A stretch of 64,000 nt of DNA, from positions 217,639,396 to 217,703,395 of the forward strand of contig OY856188.1 in the NCBI GenBank assembly GCA_963693315.1. Direction: 5' to 3'. Made by a program: the position numbers and the translations under genes. Position 1 is the stretch's first letter. The number at the start of each line of letters is the position of its first letter. Of this stretch, positions 21,001 to 32,908 are shown piece by piece. A model generated the notes under the pieces. That model saw nothing but the letters and a program-made list of their open reading frames with translations. It ran no database searches and was not told where the DNA came from. Origin of the DNA: Diogma glabrata. Lineage: Eukaryota; Arthropoda; Insecta; Diptera; Cylindrotomidae.

Positions 21001-21508
21001 GGCCCTATTCCCGAACACGTAAACATAATCACAATATTGTCAGTTTACACAATATTGTGAAATTCGTGTTCCGATATACCAAAGTTGTGTAGAATCTAAT
21101 CAATATTGTGAATCTGACAAGAATAATATAGTTACTGTCAAAATTACAATTTTGTTGTATGTTTTATGTGTTGACTTTTTAATTTTTTTCCAAACTTCAT
21201 GGATTGGCGTAAAAATTAATTTATAATTCAAAAATAAGTCTTTAATAATCTTAATTAATTATATTTCTGTATATGTATATCATTTAAAAATACATATTTA
21301 CTTTTTAAACATATTTTTATTTTATTTTGAGTTGAGTTGAGAAAAGTTGAGTTGACATCTTTCATTGTTTTATTTCGAATCTAGTACCAAAAATGTGTTA
21401 TATAATCTGATATAGTTTTGTAACTAAAAACGCAAATTTGGGTTATGGAATACCATTTTTGCACAAAGTTGTGAACCATTTTGTCGATTGTCAAATATGT
21501 GTTTTCAA
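21001..21508. other. Intron sequence, AT-rich, no gene seen
   Basis: It begins with GGGCCCTATTCCCGAACAC and CACAATATTGT palindromes at about 21033-21060 and 21108, and may be a decayed MITE. No matching inverted end was found. Confidence 0.4.
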
Positions 21509-21962
21509 GCCGATTTCATGTGATGATTACCACATATTTTTTACTTCGTGGGGCGCCTGTCCTTGACGGGCCCTACAGCTTTTGTTCTGCCATTTTTCTC
21601 AATTCGGCGGATTTTTCGTTCGGGAAGCTACGAAAAATGTCGATTGCTCGGGATCTTGTAAATTTTTTTTTTTAACTATGGGGGTCGGAAATTTGTTTTA
21701 GAACACGAGGGTAACCTTGTCCTTCAAAAATTTGTCTGCTATTGTCTAGTCTGACAACCCAAACATACTAAAATTTCAGTTGTCGGACTGGACAATAGCA
21801 GACACATTTTGGTCGGACAAGCTTACTCTGGTGTTTTAAAGCAAATTTCCAACCCCCACAGTTAATAAAAAATGTGATAGCAAATTTACAAGATCGCGGG
21901 CAATCGGCATTTTCCGGAGCTTGCCTTACCAAAATATGTGGTAATCATCACATGAAATCGGC
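21509..21962. repeat. 454-bp foldback element with arms of about 220 bp
   Basis: The left arm starts GCCGATTTCATGTGATGATT at 21509. The right arm ends with its reverse complement at 21962. Inner stretches pair as well: ATCTTGTAAATTT, GGGGGTYGGAAATTTG and CTGCTATTGTC(T/C)AGTC, with a loop around 21757-21780. The arms carry scattered mismatches, and the left arm has an extra GC-rich segment at 21550-21575. It has no coding capacity. Confidence 0.88.
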
Positions 21963-22479
21963 GTGGGCCCAGGGACTATACTGAAATTTAAGCAAGCTAG
22001 TGGCTTTTCCTATAAAAACTCTGAGAAATTATTTTCCACGTTTATATGAATTTTAAGATTTGTCCAGTGGTTTTTTCAAATAATAGTAAAGGATAGTAAT
22101 ATATAGTAAAATTATTTCTTTGTAGACTTCTATGTCAACAACCGGTTACTTTCATATTTAAAGATGTTTGAATTTTTTTTAACCATTTCTAGAGGGAGTG
22201 TTGCGAACACTGGTCTAAAAAGCTTTAGGATACTCTGAAACGTGAAGTTATCATTTAAAATGTCGATATAAAAAATTGTCCCTAACACAACAGTGGTCAA
22301 TTAAAAAATCAACATATTCTGGCTAAAAAAAACAAAATTGTGTCTAAAGCAGCAAGTCAGTATTTTTATCATCTTCCCAACTAGTTGCAACTAGTTGTTT
22401 TCATCTATTTCTTTGCCATGATAATCCCCAATCGTTTGGCTCAAACATTATAGGTAAACATTCTGTAGAAAATAATTCG

Positions 22480-23830
22480 GAAAGCCTAACCCTGGAAATC
22501 TCTTAATTATCACAAACTACATTTATAAAAACTATATAAGAATACACTTTTCGAAAATAATTAAACAGAATAAAAATAACTTAACAAAAATTATATAAAT
22601 CAAAATACAAAAAACTTACATTAATTTATTGTTTTCTTCCAAATCCAGTCCTATATGTTAATTGTACATATGTTGATTGTAGGCTGTTACAAATTGCATC
22701 CCATAATTCACTTATCCAAAAAATTTAGAGCGTCATCCATAGACGCTTTGTAGAATGCAATTCACTATGTTAATCACAACAAAGATGAACCAGCATGTCA
22801 ATCATACTTAATTTCCCCAATAAAATACTGTAATATCACTAAAATGGTTAGCAGTTACTTCCTGCAAAGCTCAAAATACCTCAAATACTACGTTGTACAT
22901 ATATGTTTCGCGTTGAAATAAATCCATAAATCCGCTCAATCTAAACTTGTGTGCACTAACTTACAAATTAAGCTAAAAGTAAATATAGTATTTTTATGCA
23001 ACTTCTCATTTACTTTTGTGCAAAAATTTTAGACGAGCTATTTTCACCTTTTTTAAACACAATTTTTGGACATCCAATTCAAATACATCCGTTGCATTTT
23101 TCTCAGCCACCATCGATTTAATTTGTTCTAATAACTGGAATGGCAAAAACAACGGTCTCGCTATCTTCGAAGCCGTTTTCTTATACAAACAACAAAAATA
23201 TGTTATTTCAAAATAAATTAAAAATGCTGAAATTTGCTTAGTTTTAAAAATTGTGCTAAACTTCCTAACACACAACACAACACTCAATGAAAAACAACGA
23301 AAACTAAACACTGTAATGTGAACAATAAAAACATTTTTATACATTTTTTATTTTTTTACAATCACAATGTTCACCTAATGATTTAAATTTACATAATGCC
23401 CGGCCAAACAAATATGGTCCAGTATAAATAGTAATTGACTCTTCAGTGTTTTGTTTCTCTTCTCTTGTTTCTTTCTCGTTTAAAAATTATACATTTAAAC
23501 TTCTATATATCATCTGATCAAACAACTTTTCTAAAACCCAATAAATTTGAACAGCTGTATTACATCTAAATGTAATACACCCAAACAGTATTATTAATTA
23601 GTATTGAGGGTAATGAACTAAAATTAAACGTTAAAATATCATTGACCAACTTGTAGCATGCATAAAAACTTTTATATCCTTTCCTTCTAAATAAAAAGCC
23701 CGAGTTGAAACAAATTGGCCAATTATTAGCGAAAATCTTTATATATGAATATGCCTACTTTTAGAGAAATATTCGAAATAGTCAATCGTTACAATTCTAA
23801 GTATAAACGTTAACTGCATCGTGTAGAGCC
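22480..23830 (-). pseudogene. Copy A of a duplicated minus-strand locus (canopy-like, gutted)
   Basis: This locus matches copy B (27080-28390) at both ends. At the upstream end (minus-strand sense) both have CATATATAAAGA with the same flanks, then a CTGGACCAT(A/T)TTTGTTTKG segment. At the downstream end both have TTATATAATTTTTRTTAA. The centre differs. Copy A has a minus-strand frame ending at 23006 with LLEQIKSMVAEKNATDVFEL then DVQKLCLKK, after what looks like a splice acceptor (TTTTTGCCATTCCAG). That peptide could be the C-terminal part of a canopy protein, whose family also ends near a KLC motif, but the similarity is weak. AATAAA (22625-22630, minus) could be its poly(A) signal. The N-terminal part seen in copy B is missing. 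Confidence 0.5.
23737..23746 (-). promoter_or_regulatory. Candidate TATA box, copy A
   Basis: ATATATAAAG on the minus strand sits in about 60 bp conserved with copy B (28316-28324). Conservation in both paralogous loci is the only support. Confidence 0.4.
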
Positions 23831-24099
23831 AGCAAAAAAATTGTCAGTCATGTCTAAATAATGTGGATTTTAATTTGAGCATGAATAACAGTTTAATGAC
23901 CTGATTTCAAATCAACAATTAGTAGGCATGGAAATAGATGTGAACTGTGTTGATTGCACCTAGTTGAATTTCTATAAACTATTTTGTGATAAAAATGTAT
24001 TAATCTAACATGCTATTCATCCAGCCAATCACAATGATGTTTGATAAATCAATTCATTTATGATTGTTCACGTTTCACTGTTTTTGAAATCTAAGACCA

Positions 24100-26200
24100 T
24101 CCAAGCTAATTCGTCATTATTACAGTCAACATTCAAAATATCTGGTAACCCTTTTATAATATTATCAAACGATAAACATAAAAATCTCTATAATAAAATT
24201 GGTTTATAACAACAAACAACAATAAATCACCACGTATCATCAGTTCACCCTCATTCGTGTTTTTTTTTAATTTATTAATTTTAATCTCTTAAACTCTCAT
24301 TATATTTTGTTTAACTAAAAACAATCCTTTAAAATTTAATCAACACCAAAAATATATGTTTTAATGGAATTTATCAAGAAAAGAAGAACAAAAGGGGTTA
24401 AGTAGAGACTAGAGATAGATAGTTATGAGGGTGATTTAACTAAACTTTTATAGACCAACTTTTCTTGATTTTTAAACAACAATAATAATAATAATAATAA
24501 TTTTGATTTAAATCAAAAAAATATTTAAGTCCAATAAACTATTATTTATTAGTTTTTATTATTAAATTAATAAAAAAAAATTAAAAAAGATTAGTTATTT
24601 TTTATTACTTTAAGTTCGTGGTCGAGCTGAATTTTAAAACTTATTTCGAAAATGAATTAAAAAAAAAGAAAACTTTAATAAATAAAATCAAATAATAATA
24701 ATTATAGTTCATTGATTTTGTGATTGATTGACAAGACAGTTTTAAATAAATTAAATAAATAAGAAAAAGAAAAATTAGATTTGGATTAGTTTTACTACTA
24801 TTTGTTAGTAGATCAATTAAATGCCGATTGTTGGTGGTACATAAAAACAATTAATGAATTGTTTAGTTTTATTGTTATATAAATTCATTCAATTAAAAGT
24901 AGAATTGCCACATATATACAATATATCTTACAACATATTATGATTTCTATTTTCATTCTGTCGTTTTCCCATTAAAACTGAAAATTATTTTTTATTTAAA
25001 TTAAATTGGAAATTTAAAAATTTTTTTTTTAAATTCCCATTAAATTGACCTAATGAACAAGTTTTGAAAAAAGAAAAAATAAAAAACACAAAAAATAAAA
25101 TGATAATTGGATACATTTGTTTTTAAAAAGAAGTCACAAGGCAAAAATGTTCCTAATTTTTGTTTTCAAATTTAAAAAAAAAATGTCTTTTCTTGTCTAA
25201 TGTTATATTTTTAATTTTTGTTTTTCATTTCTTTAAGAAACAAACAAACATAAAAAATGACTGAAATTCTTATTTAATTTTAAAAATAAGAATTTAATTT
25301 TGAAAGAATTTTGGTTTTTTTTCTTTTTTTTTCTTCTTAATTGAATTAAAAAGATAAATTTATATTTAGAAAAAGACGAACATGAGATTTTTGTTGTTGT
25401 ATTTTTTGTTTTTTATGTTTCCAAAATAAACGAATGAAGTGGTGGCATACATTAGACGTAAAATAAAATAAAAACATAAAAATGAGTGTTGTTATTATAA
25501 TGTGTGTATATATTAGGTGGGTGAAAGAGAAATGTGATTTTAACAATGTTGTCAGATTTAGTTAATTGATTTGAAAAATTAAAAACTGTCAATTTGTTCC
25601 TCAATTGACCTTTTTTAACAATCTTCTAACGTTACATGTAGTCTTTTTATCAATCTGCAATAAAATTGTTAAACCTGTAAAAAAGATATAAAAATATAAA
25701 TTTGATCCTCTTTCGATCTATCTAATATAACGATCATGTTGTATATAATTTGATCTTCACTTCCTATATTATTTCTATTTTTATGGGATCTCATTAGCAC
25801 TTAAATTTTATTATCTTGAATTTTAATTTTCGTTTTTATATCTTTCTTTTTCCTTCAAGACAGTTTTAGTGTTAAGATGTTTTAATGTTGGTATTTTTTT
25901 CGGGTATATTATCTCTCTTTCTGCTGCTATTTATATATTGTGTTACATTTTGTTTATTCCTGTAGAAAGACAAATACAAAACTAACACAATAAACATAAA
26001 AATAGGTACAAATTTAGATTTCATTTATAAAAAAAATTTTTTTCTTATCTTGACTTATTGGTTTGTCGAGGTAGAGAAATACAGAAGAATTGTTGCACAA
26101 ACAAAATTTGTCATTTTACAACATTGATTTAAAAGGAGATGAATAAAGTTGGATAATATATATTTTCATCACGGAAATGGTTGAATGCCGGGTTAAAGAG
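24100..26200. other. Low-complexity AT-rich intron
   Basis: Only homopolymer-rich sequence and an AAT microsatellite (24480-24502) are visible. No gene, RNA or repeat structure is supported. Confidence 0.7.
24480..24502. repeat. (AAT)n microsatellite
   Basis: Seven to eight uninterrupted AAT units. Confidence 0.9.
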
Positions 26201-27207
26201 CGTGGGATACGTTTCTTTAATGAATTGGAATGATTAGGATGAACAACTGTTAGGCATGTTACTCTACATGCTTAGAGGCTATAAAATTGTTTCTTTAGTT
26301 TCAAATCCATTCAGTGTTAGCCCAATCCAAATAGATATCCTTCTTAAACGAAGTGTTTTTTATTTGATCGTCATTTTTCCATTCAAAACGAAAATATGCA
26401 ATAATGTACTTGGCATTATTAGATCTTTTATTTGAAAGAGCTCAAGCGTTAGTAAAATACATGTTCTAGTCTCCTGTTTCAGTTGATAAGTCATTCGGTG
26501 ACAACTTGACAACTTCCCAGCTAGCATTCTAACTTCTTTTAAAACACTAAACAGTCTCACCGAAACTAGCTTCCCTACTTTCATAGTTTCCTTGAAGCTT
26601 CTAACTGGTTTCGATAAAGTTCATTTGGGTAAAATTTCACCGCCTTAAACGAAGCCATGATTTGTATAACACTTCGGCAATACCTTCGGTATGGTCTTTT
26701 GTAAGTTATCCAAACTGAATAGAATTTCTGGTTTTCACAAGTTATAGCTTCGGTAAAGTGCTACTAATAGATCGTTTTACGCAATCTTTAAAAGTGTTAT
26801 AGAAGCTATTAAAAATGTGACAATCTCTACACTTTTTCTAACGTAGCTATTGTTATTGCTATGTTATTATATAATGTTTTAATTTAGGTTTTTGTTAACG
26901 GTCGCATCAAGAATCAAACTCGGGTTCTTCGGTCATTTGTCTTGCACGCTATCCAATCGGTTTATTTAAATGTAAAGAAGAAACTAAATATGTTTGATAG
27001 TAGTTATAATAACAATGGTTTCTATAAGACTTCTGTAGAGAATTAGACTTTTATAAAAAAAATAGTTGAATCCTGACCAAGGGAATCTCTTTTTTTATCA
27101 CAAAATATAATAAACTATATGTAATAAATACATAATGAAAATAATTTAACAGAACAAAAATAAATTAATAAAAATTATATAAATTAAAATACATAAGCTT
27201 ACATTAT

Positions 27208-27644
27208 TGAATGTTGATCCGCTGTGAATTGACATTTCACAGTTCACTTGTTCCAAACTATAATCTACCGTTGCCGATTGATTACAATATTGAGCCATCT
27301 CGCCACAGAATTTAAAATTAATATCAGTTTTATTTTCATCCATAAAAAATTTTGTTGCTACTTCTACATAATTGTCAAGGACTTCAGCACTTGTAACCAT
27401 TTTTAACATTGTAAATTTACCACTTGTTTTATAAATTGCTTAAGCGTAATCATCCACTTTATCACATATCATTCCCATTATTTCTGTTAAATAAGTTACG
27501 GATCCTCGAAGTTGAACACTTTTACTAACTGAATTTCCAGATTGATTTATACTTAATCCACCAACTTCAACAATCTTGTTTTTAATCAACTTCACTAATA
27601 GCTTCCTCTATTTCAGCCACTGTTGCTTTACCAAAATTAGACAT
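27208..27644 (-). pseudogene. Canopy (CNPY/Seele)-family pseudogene, copy B
   Basis: Canopy proteins are small saposin-B-like proteins of the ER that act in folding or secretion of receptors. On the minus strand ATG at 27642-27644 opens a frame with KATVAEIEEAISEVD. After a one-base shift near 27583 the reading continues KNKIVEVGGLSINQSGNSVS, then RGSVTYLTEIMGMICDKVDD. After an in-frame TAA (27440-27442) it continues AIYKTSGKFTMLKMVTSAE, then DINFKFCGEMAQYC. This follows canopy proteins across their N-terminal two thirds: V-D/A-E-(I/L)-E pairs, GxxxINxxGxS, the SxxxLTE(I/L)xxxICD block and K...K(M/V)V. The N-terminal cysteine motif is degenerate and the C-terminal third is missing. Two lesions make it a pseudogene, yet the peptide is otherwise well kept, so loss may be recent. 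Confidence 0.72.
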
Positions 27645-28315
27645 TAACTTATTTTGATGTAAAACAATAAACTCCATATAGACTAACAACAGAATCAATA
27701 ATTATTTTCAATCTAATTATCTGTTAACAAATCAATTTAACTTTATTGGCTCACCAAAAAAACATAACTCAATTCTCAACATTGAACAAAATAATTTAAA
27801 TTAAATTAATCACATTACAACACAAACAATTTTTTTTCAATTTTTTTAATTAAAATTAAACTAAGACACATCACAAGCAAAATGTGTTATTTATTAATGT
27901 TAATTTTACGTAATCTCATCTGCTGACCAAAACAAAAATGGTCCAGTATATATATACATAGTAAGATTTTTTTCAGCGTTTTGTTTCTTTTTCTATTATC
28001 CCTATCATTGTACATAAATTAATAATTTCTCCTTCCAAATATCATCCAAACAAAAAGCTATTCAAACGAGAAAATATTCAACTCCAACCATTCTTATTAT
28101 TTACAAATGAACAAAACTGCATTCTATCTACAAATAACATTATGAGCTTCACATAGCAAAAATTTCTATGTAGACACAAACAAGTATTATTTATTGATAT
28201 TGAGTGCAATTAACTAAAAAATGTTTAAATATTATTGATATATATAAACGCTTTTATGTCTGTTTCATTTTAACAGGCCGGAATTGAAATAAATTGGCAA
28301 ATTATTAGCGAATTT

Positions 28316-28324
28316 CTTTATATA
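28316..28324 (-). promoter_or_regulatory. Candidate TATA box, copy B
   Basis: TATATAAAG on the minus strand, with flanks conserved in copy A. It is about 670 bp upstream of the pseudogene ATG, so a long leader or an upstream intron would be needed. Confidence 0.35.
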
Positions 28325-30544
28325 TGAATATTCTTACTTTTAGAGAAATATTCAAAATAGTTGGTCGTTACACTTCTATAAGACTTCCATGACTTTTAGT
28401 TTTTATTTAGATGTAAAAAGATGGTATAATTCAAAAGCGTACTTTCTATATTAAAAGATATGTGGCATGTAACTTCAATAGGTTTCTTAACGATGAAATC
28501 GTAATATGATATTTACGTTCCTAAAAGATTTTGTATCTTTTTTATAGACGTTCTGTAAAGGAATATTGACAAGTCTTTTTTCTATTTGTTTTATTGATTC
28601 AAAGGTTTAAGGTACAGCAACCTTAAGGGGTTATATTTTTTTAATCATTAAGTTTTAACATACTTGCAGCTTTATTTGAACAGTTTATTTTTTTAAAATA
28701 AGAAGTGCTGTAATTGGATTTCCAATGGGTGTTAAAACATCATGCGTGTGCTGATGGTGCTGATGAACGTAGTTATTTCTTAAGAATGTCATATAAATAT
28801 AAAACAATATAGCAATATACAAGCAATGATATATCACAGCATCTATTTGCTCTAAATTATTTTATTAGAGTGACTATATTGTGAAGCTCTGTACCTGTTT
28901 GTAAAGAAAATGTAAAGAGAATTCGCGTATTATAATTTATAAAACTTAACCAAATAACCTTTATTTTCTACATTCAACTCTTGTTAATTCTAGTTGACTT
29001 GATTTTTTTGGCTATTTCAAGACTCTAAATAAAGAATATTTTATATTGTGCAAAATATGTCTAAATAATGCATTAAAAAAATAAAAACCTCCAGTGGCAC
29101 AACGGTATTCTGACAAAAACGAAAGGGCCGTCCTATATTCAATTTCGAATAAGTTCCGATATATTTGAAATAATAAAAGCAATAGTTTCCGTCAGTTTAA
29201 CATATTTCATTTTCGCAAAACAGTCTCGGTTAAACTTCTAAAGTCTTGATATTAAAGCAATTTTTAGAATATGAGAGCCGTGCTTCTATAAGAACTTTAA
29301 ACGGTTACAACCGCAACTACTTCAATTCTAATGACAGCTATAACTTCTATAACCTTTTTCGAAAGTAGTTAAGTTTCGGTAAAGCTTCTAATATTAAATA
29401 TAGAAGTATTTTAGATGCTTTCACTGCAGTGGGAGAGCTTCTCTGTGGAAGTTCTATCGAAACTTTAAATTGAAGTAAAATTTAAATAGCTTCCACGTAT
29501 AAGCTCTAGCGAAGCTTTATTGAAGCTTAAGCTGGTATAACTCAAAATTTAGAAGTAAATCTGCTAGTTGGGTTATTTTACTGAATTTCTAAAAGCAAAT
29601 ATTATACGGAATAGCATACTGCGTTTCATAAACAACAATGAGTGTTCTCTTCACCAATCAAAAAGCCAGTTCTTAGTGGTTCGTTGATACAATTTATAGC
29701 TGATTAAGGCCAAATTATAGAGTACATATAGAACGCGATGACGCTGTGGACAAGTCAAATAAAACAACTGGTGCTGGCTTCATGTTCAAAGTATATAAAG
29801 AGTCTTAGAAATCACATTGCAAGCAGATGAAGAAATTGAATTAAATTGGCAATGAGTTGAGCTTTTCATGTATTTGAGTTTGCTAGGTATATTAAGTTTT
29901 TGGTCTTAGTGCTTTTGTAACGATAAGTATATTGTTTTCTATCCCTTACGTTATTTTTCTTTCCGTGAATAGTTGTACGACACTTAGTGTTTTCTGGGCA
30001 ATTAACCTTTTAACTCAAAAATCAATATGATACATTCGGTTTCGTAAGTTCATTCCTAATAAATCAACACTACACAATATTACTTCATCGATATAACTTC
30101 ATTTAACGCGATTTCAAAATTTTATAATATTTTTCGTAAAATGTGAAAAAAATTCTCGGCACCTTAAACGTTTTCTGAAAAATTGTTCAAAACTTTTTAA
30201 GATGGGAATATAGTCCAGATTAAAAATGCAATACAGCTGAGACCAGTTTTTCTGGAAGCGAATAGTAATCAGAATATACGTATCAGAATATATTACCGAT
30301 GGATTTAAAGTAAGAAAAAGTGACTTTTCTGCTAATAATTATCCTAGAGATAGAGTAACTTTTTATCCTATAATATAATATTCCCAAGAATATATAAATT
30401 TTTTAAAGTAAGCCGAGCTCTGAAGCTTCCTTCAATAAAGTAATAGGAAAGTCTGTCTGGGTGACAACCGCAACTTTTAAAAACGTGTTGTCAGTGTTAA
30501 TACGAGTGATATGGTATAGAATTTAAAGAATAAGGAGATCGAAA

Positions 30545-30830
30545 GTTCATACCACCGAATTTCATATCAGCAAATTTGTTTGAAATTGAAAAATCATTAG
30601 GGCGAAATATCATATCACTAAAAATTTATTTCACTGAAAAATAATTATATCAAAACGTCATATCACCGAAAATCATATAATCGAAAATTTAATTCATAAA
30701 ATCGAAAAATCATTTGATCGAAATTCGTAAAATATAATAAAAAAATCATTTTATCGAAATATCATAAGATCGAAAATATTCGATATAATGAATCATTTCA
30801 TCAAAAAATCATTCAATCGAACATAGGGTA
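30545..30830. repeat. Degenerate minisatellite, unit like ATCGAAAAATCAT
   Basis: About twenty diverged copies of (C/A)(A/T)CATATNATCGAAAA(T/A) run head to tail, with units of 13-17 bp. The clearest part is around 30670-30800. There is no coding frame. Confidence 0.8.
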
Positions 30831-31599
30831 TGCCCTACTCAGTGCTAGAGCTACTGTAAATTCAAATCGTCAGATAACCGCAGTATATAAAGTATGGTTA
30901 TTGAAGTATGGTAAAATTAAAGTATGGTTTTTCATTAAAGCAAATTATTTCCAATACACATACTTTAAGTTTAATATTCCATTTCCTCGGCAATAAAAAA
31001 TTTAGTAATAAAAATTTTAACGAATTTTTAGGATGTCAAATTTAAGATGTCGTGAGTCTGACACTATTGAAAGAGTTAGTCACTTTTAACAGAACACAGA
31101 ACGCAGATTTATCAGTCATGCTATTTTTCAAACTGCCTTATAAAAATCATTTCTGAAAATAATGCCTCGCACGCATATATGTGGAAGAAAAATTTGAATA
31201 TAGTCGTCGCTAGTTTATTTAAACAGTTAAAGGTTTCGGGAATGTTATGCCAGGTTTTCAATATTTCCTCTTTTCTTCTGCATTATTTTAGATGTGCCCA
31301 ATCGATCTTTTTCAATAATTTCCAAAACATTTTTCAAATCTATAAGCTTTTGTTTCCATGCAGAGCACGATTGAAAATAAATCAGTTGCTTTCCAGTTTC
31401 ATCTAAATTTAGCCATTTAAAATTTCCAAATTAAGAATATCTGAATTTTAAATAAATTTTGAGGTTTCTACAAATTATCTGAATCTTAAGGGTAAATTCC
31501 TCAATGACTGACTGAACAATTGTGGAAAAACTTCTGTGTTAATTTATCTTTTGAAGTCCGTGTGCGAAGTCCTATTATGCGTATTATATGCGTGCTGTC

Positions 31600-31790
31600 T
31601 CCAGGTTTTTTATTCTCTAGGGGCAAAATGCGCTCGCGGAAATCTGCGCACGTAATCGCTTCACCAGCAAATGTTTACGTGCCCGCAAATTTTTCATACG
31701 GGCCACCTCTGGCATGCGTGCCATAGGTTCACCAAACCTGCACTAGGTCGCCATAATATGTAGAACCAAAGGTTCACCAAAGGTTTCAAC
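31600..31790. other. GC-richer island of unknown nature
   Basis: This patch (GGGCAAAATGCGCTCGCGG to AGGTCGCC) stands out from the AT-rich intron. It includes AGGTTCACCAAACCT and a second AGGTTCACCAAAGG. I looked for a tRNA-derived SINE and found no convincing A-box/B-box pair. The short + strand open frame across it (31520-31726) matches nothing I recognise. Confidence 0.35.
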
Positions 31791-32397
31791 GATAAAAGCC
31801 GCATATTCACAGTATGTATATTAGACATTCTCTTCCGTGGTATACAGTTGTTATGCGGTTACGAATTTAGATGATATCATATCCAGTTCTTGTGTTTTCA
31901 ATACAACAACCGTATGCAAATGTGGTTTTTGAAGATAAGAGAACCGAAATTAAGGTTAAAGTGTCCCTGATAATAGTGGTATAGTTCTTTAAAACAGTCC
32001 CGCAAGTTTTACAACTCAAATCGGACAAACTTTTACAAGTTATAAATGGGACAAAATTGAGTCACTGTAGCAATCCTTTTATAAAAAGTCAGATTTCAAT
32101 TCTTACTTATTTTTGCATCAATCGATCCGTCAGTCGAGGTATACAAGTGTTGACCTTCTACCAAACTATTATTTCATTTTGTAAGCATACTTTATATTTG
32201 TTTAGCCAATAATAGACCAATCCCACCACTGTCACCAAATATGTTATTTGATCTCTGAGGTTATTAATTTAGTATGGGCTTAATGAATGTAAAAAAAAAC
32301 TATTGGTTCTCCTAAACAATTCAACAATTACCAATGATTTTTCTGTTGGGGACTTCTCACAATTTTAAAAGTATTTTTCTTTTCGAATCTCGTTTAA

Positions 32398-32580
32398 CGT
32401 TTTCTTCTATAAAACCTAGGTCCCATAACAACATGCATTCTAAGTTCTATTTTGAAAGCCAATAGCAGGGACTGTAGTACGTGAGTTTGTCACACCCGTA
32501 GCTAGAGAAAATAAAAATAAAATTTACAAATCAACAAAAACAAAAATCGAAAACAAAAAGTTTGACTAAATATTTTAGGA
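32398..32580 (-). repeat. Short copy of the GGGTGTGACAA...GGGACCTAGG repeat family
   Basis: Read on the minus strand, TACGGGTGTGACAAACTC and CAGTCCCTGCTATTGGC are followed by GTTGTTATGGGACCTAGG and a T-rich tail. The same ordered words occur at 44153-44770 (minus) with about 400 bp more between them, so this is an internally deleted copy. Confidence 0.7.
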
Positions 32581-32908
32581 GCAGTCTCTACCATTTTTCA
32601 GATTGTTTTCTTTTTAATTTTTTGTTTGGAAGCTATAAAATTGTTACTAATGTAATTCGATATTTCCTCTTACCAGAAATACCCTTAATGGAGCTTGGGA
32701 GCTTTCATTGACTTATTATTACTTTTTCGTTATACCAGATTCAGAATAAAGTAAGAAGGAAAGAGTGGTTATTTCTCATATAGAATGAACGCAGCCGAGT
32801 TACAACAAAACAGAGCTTCTCTAGGTTTAAAAGATTCATGCCATAAACAGTAGAAAATTGCTTCAGCATGTAATAGGTGGAGATAGCGGCATGTAAAATG
32901 AGAGTATA

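Larger units (their letters stand above)
27080..28390 (-). other. Copy B locus: promoter-like region, 5' UTR and 3' end around the canopy pseudogene
   Basis: These flanks align with copy A. Shared features are TATATAAAG (28316-28324), the CTGGACCAT segment (about 27930) and the tail TTATATAATTTTTAT (about 27165). A 14-bp direct repeat TTCTATAAGACTTC lies at 27020-27033 and 28374-28387, just outside or at the edge of the homology. It may be a target duplication, but related CTTCTATAAGA words occur elsewhere nearby. Confidence 0.5.
26516..29572. mobile_element. Foldback-like element with CCCARCTAGCA ends carrying copy B
   Basis: The left end CCCAGCTAGCATTCTAACTT (26516) and right end ...CTGCTAGTTGGG (29572) form an inverted repeat. 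Both subterminal regions (about 26516-26830 and 29230-29572) are full of inverted-related words such as ACCGAAACT, TTATAGAAG and AGCTTC, resembling long degenerate arms. No target duplication is obvious. The canopy-like locus lies between the arms. Another CCCAACTAGTTGCAACTAGT occurs near 22375, close to copy A. Confidence 0.45.

Noticed and set aside
21001..21480. MITE beginning GGGCCCTATTCCCGAACAC
   Set aside because: No inverted partner end was found, and the resemblance to 18164 is limited to about 19 bases.
23006..23344. 112-codon minus-strand frame in copy A taken as a complete gene
   Set aside because: Its first two thirds are low-complexity and run through a likely splice acceptor. 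Only the last 40 codons or so look protein-like, so it is described as part of a gutted locus.
27020..28387. TTCTATAAGACTTC direct repeat as a definite target-site duplication of a retroposed canopy copy
   Set aside because: Near-identical CTTCTATAAGA words occur elsewhere in the same region (about 29283), there is no poly(A) tract, and intron-like and promoter sequence is shared with copy A. It is kept only as a possibility.
31520..31726. Short open frame across the GC-richer patch, considered as a gene or tRNA-derived SINE
   Set aside because: There is no recognisable protein motif, and no A-box/B-box pair with correct spacing. It is reported only as an unexplained island.
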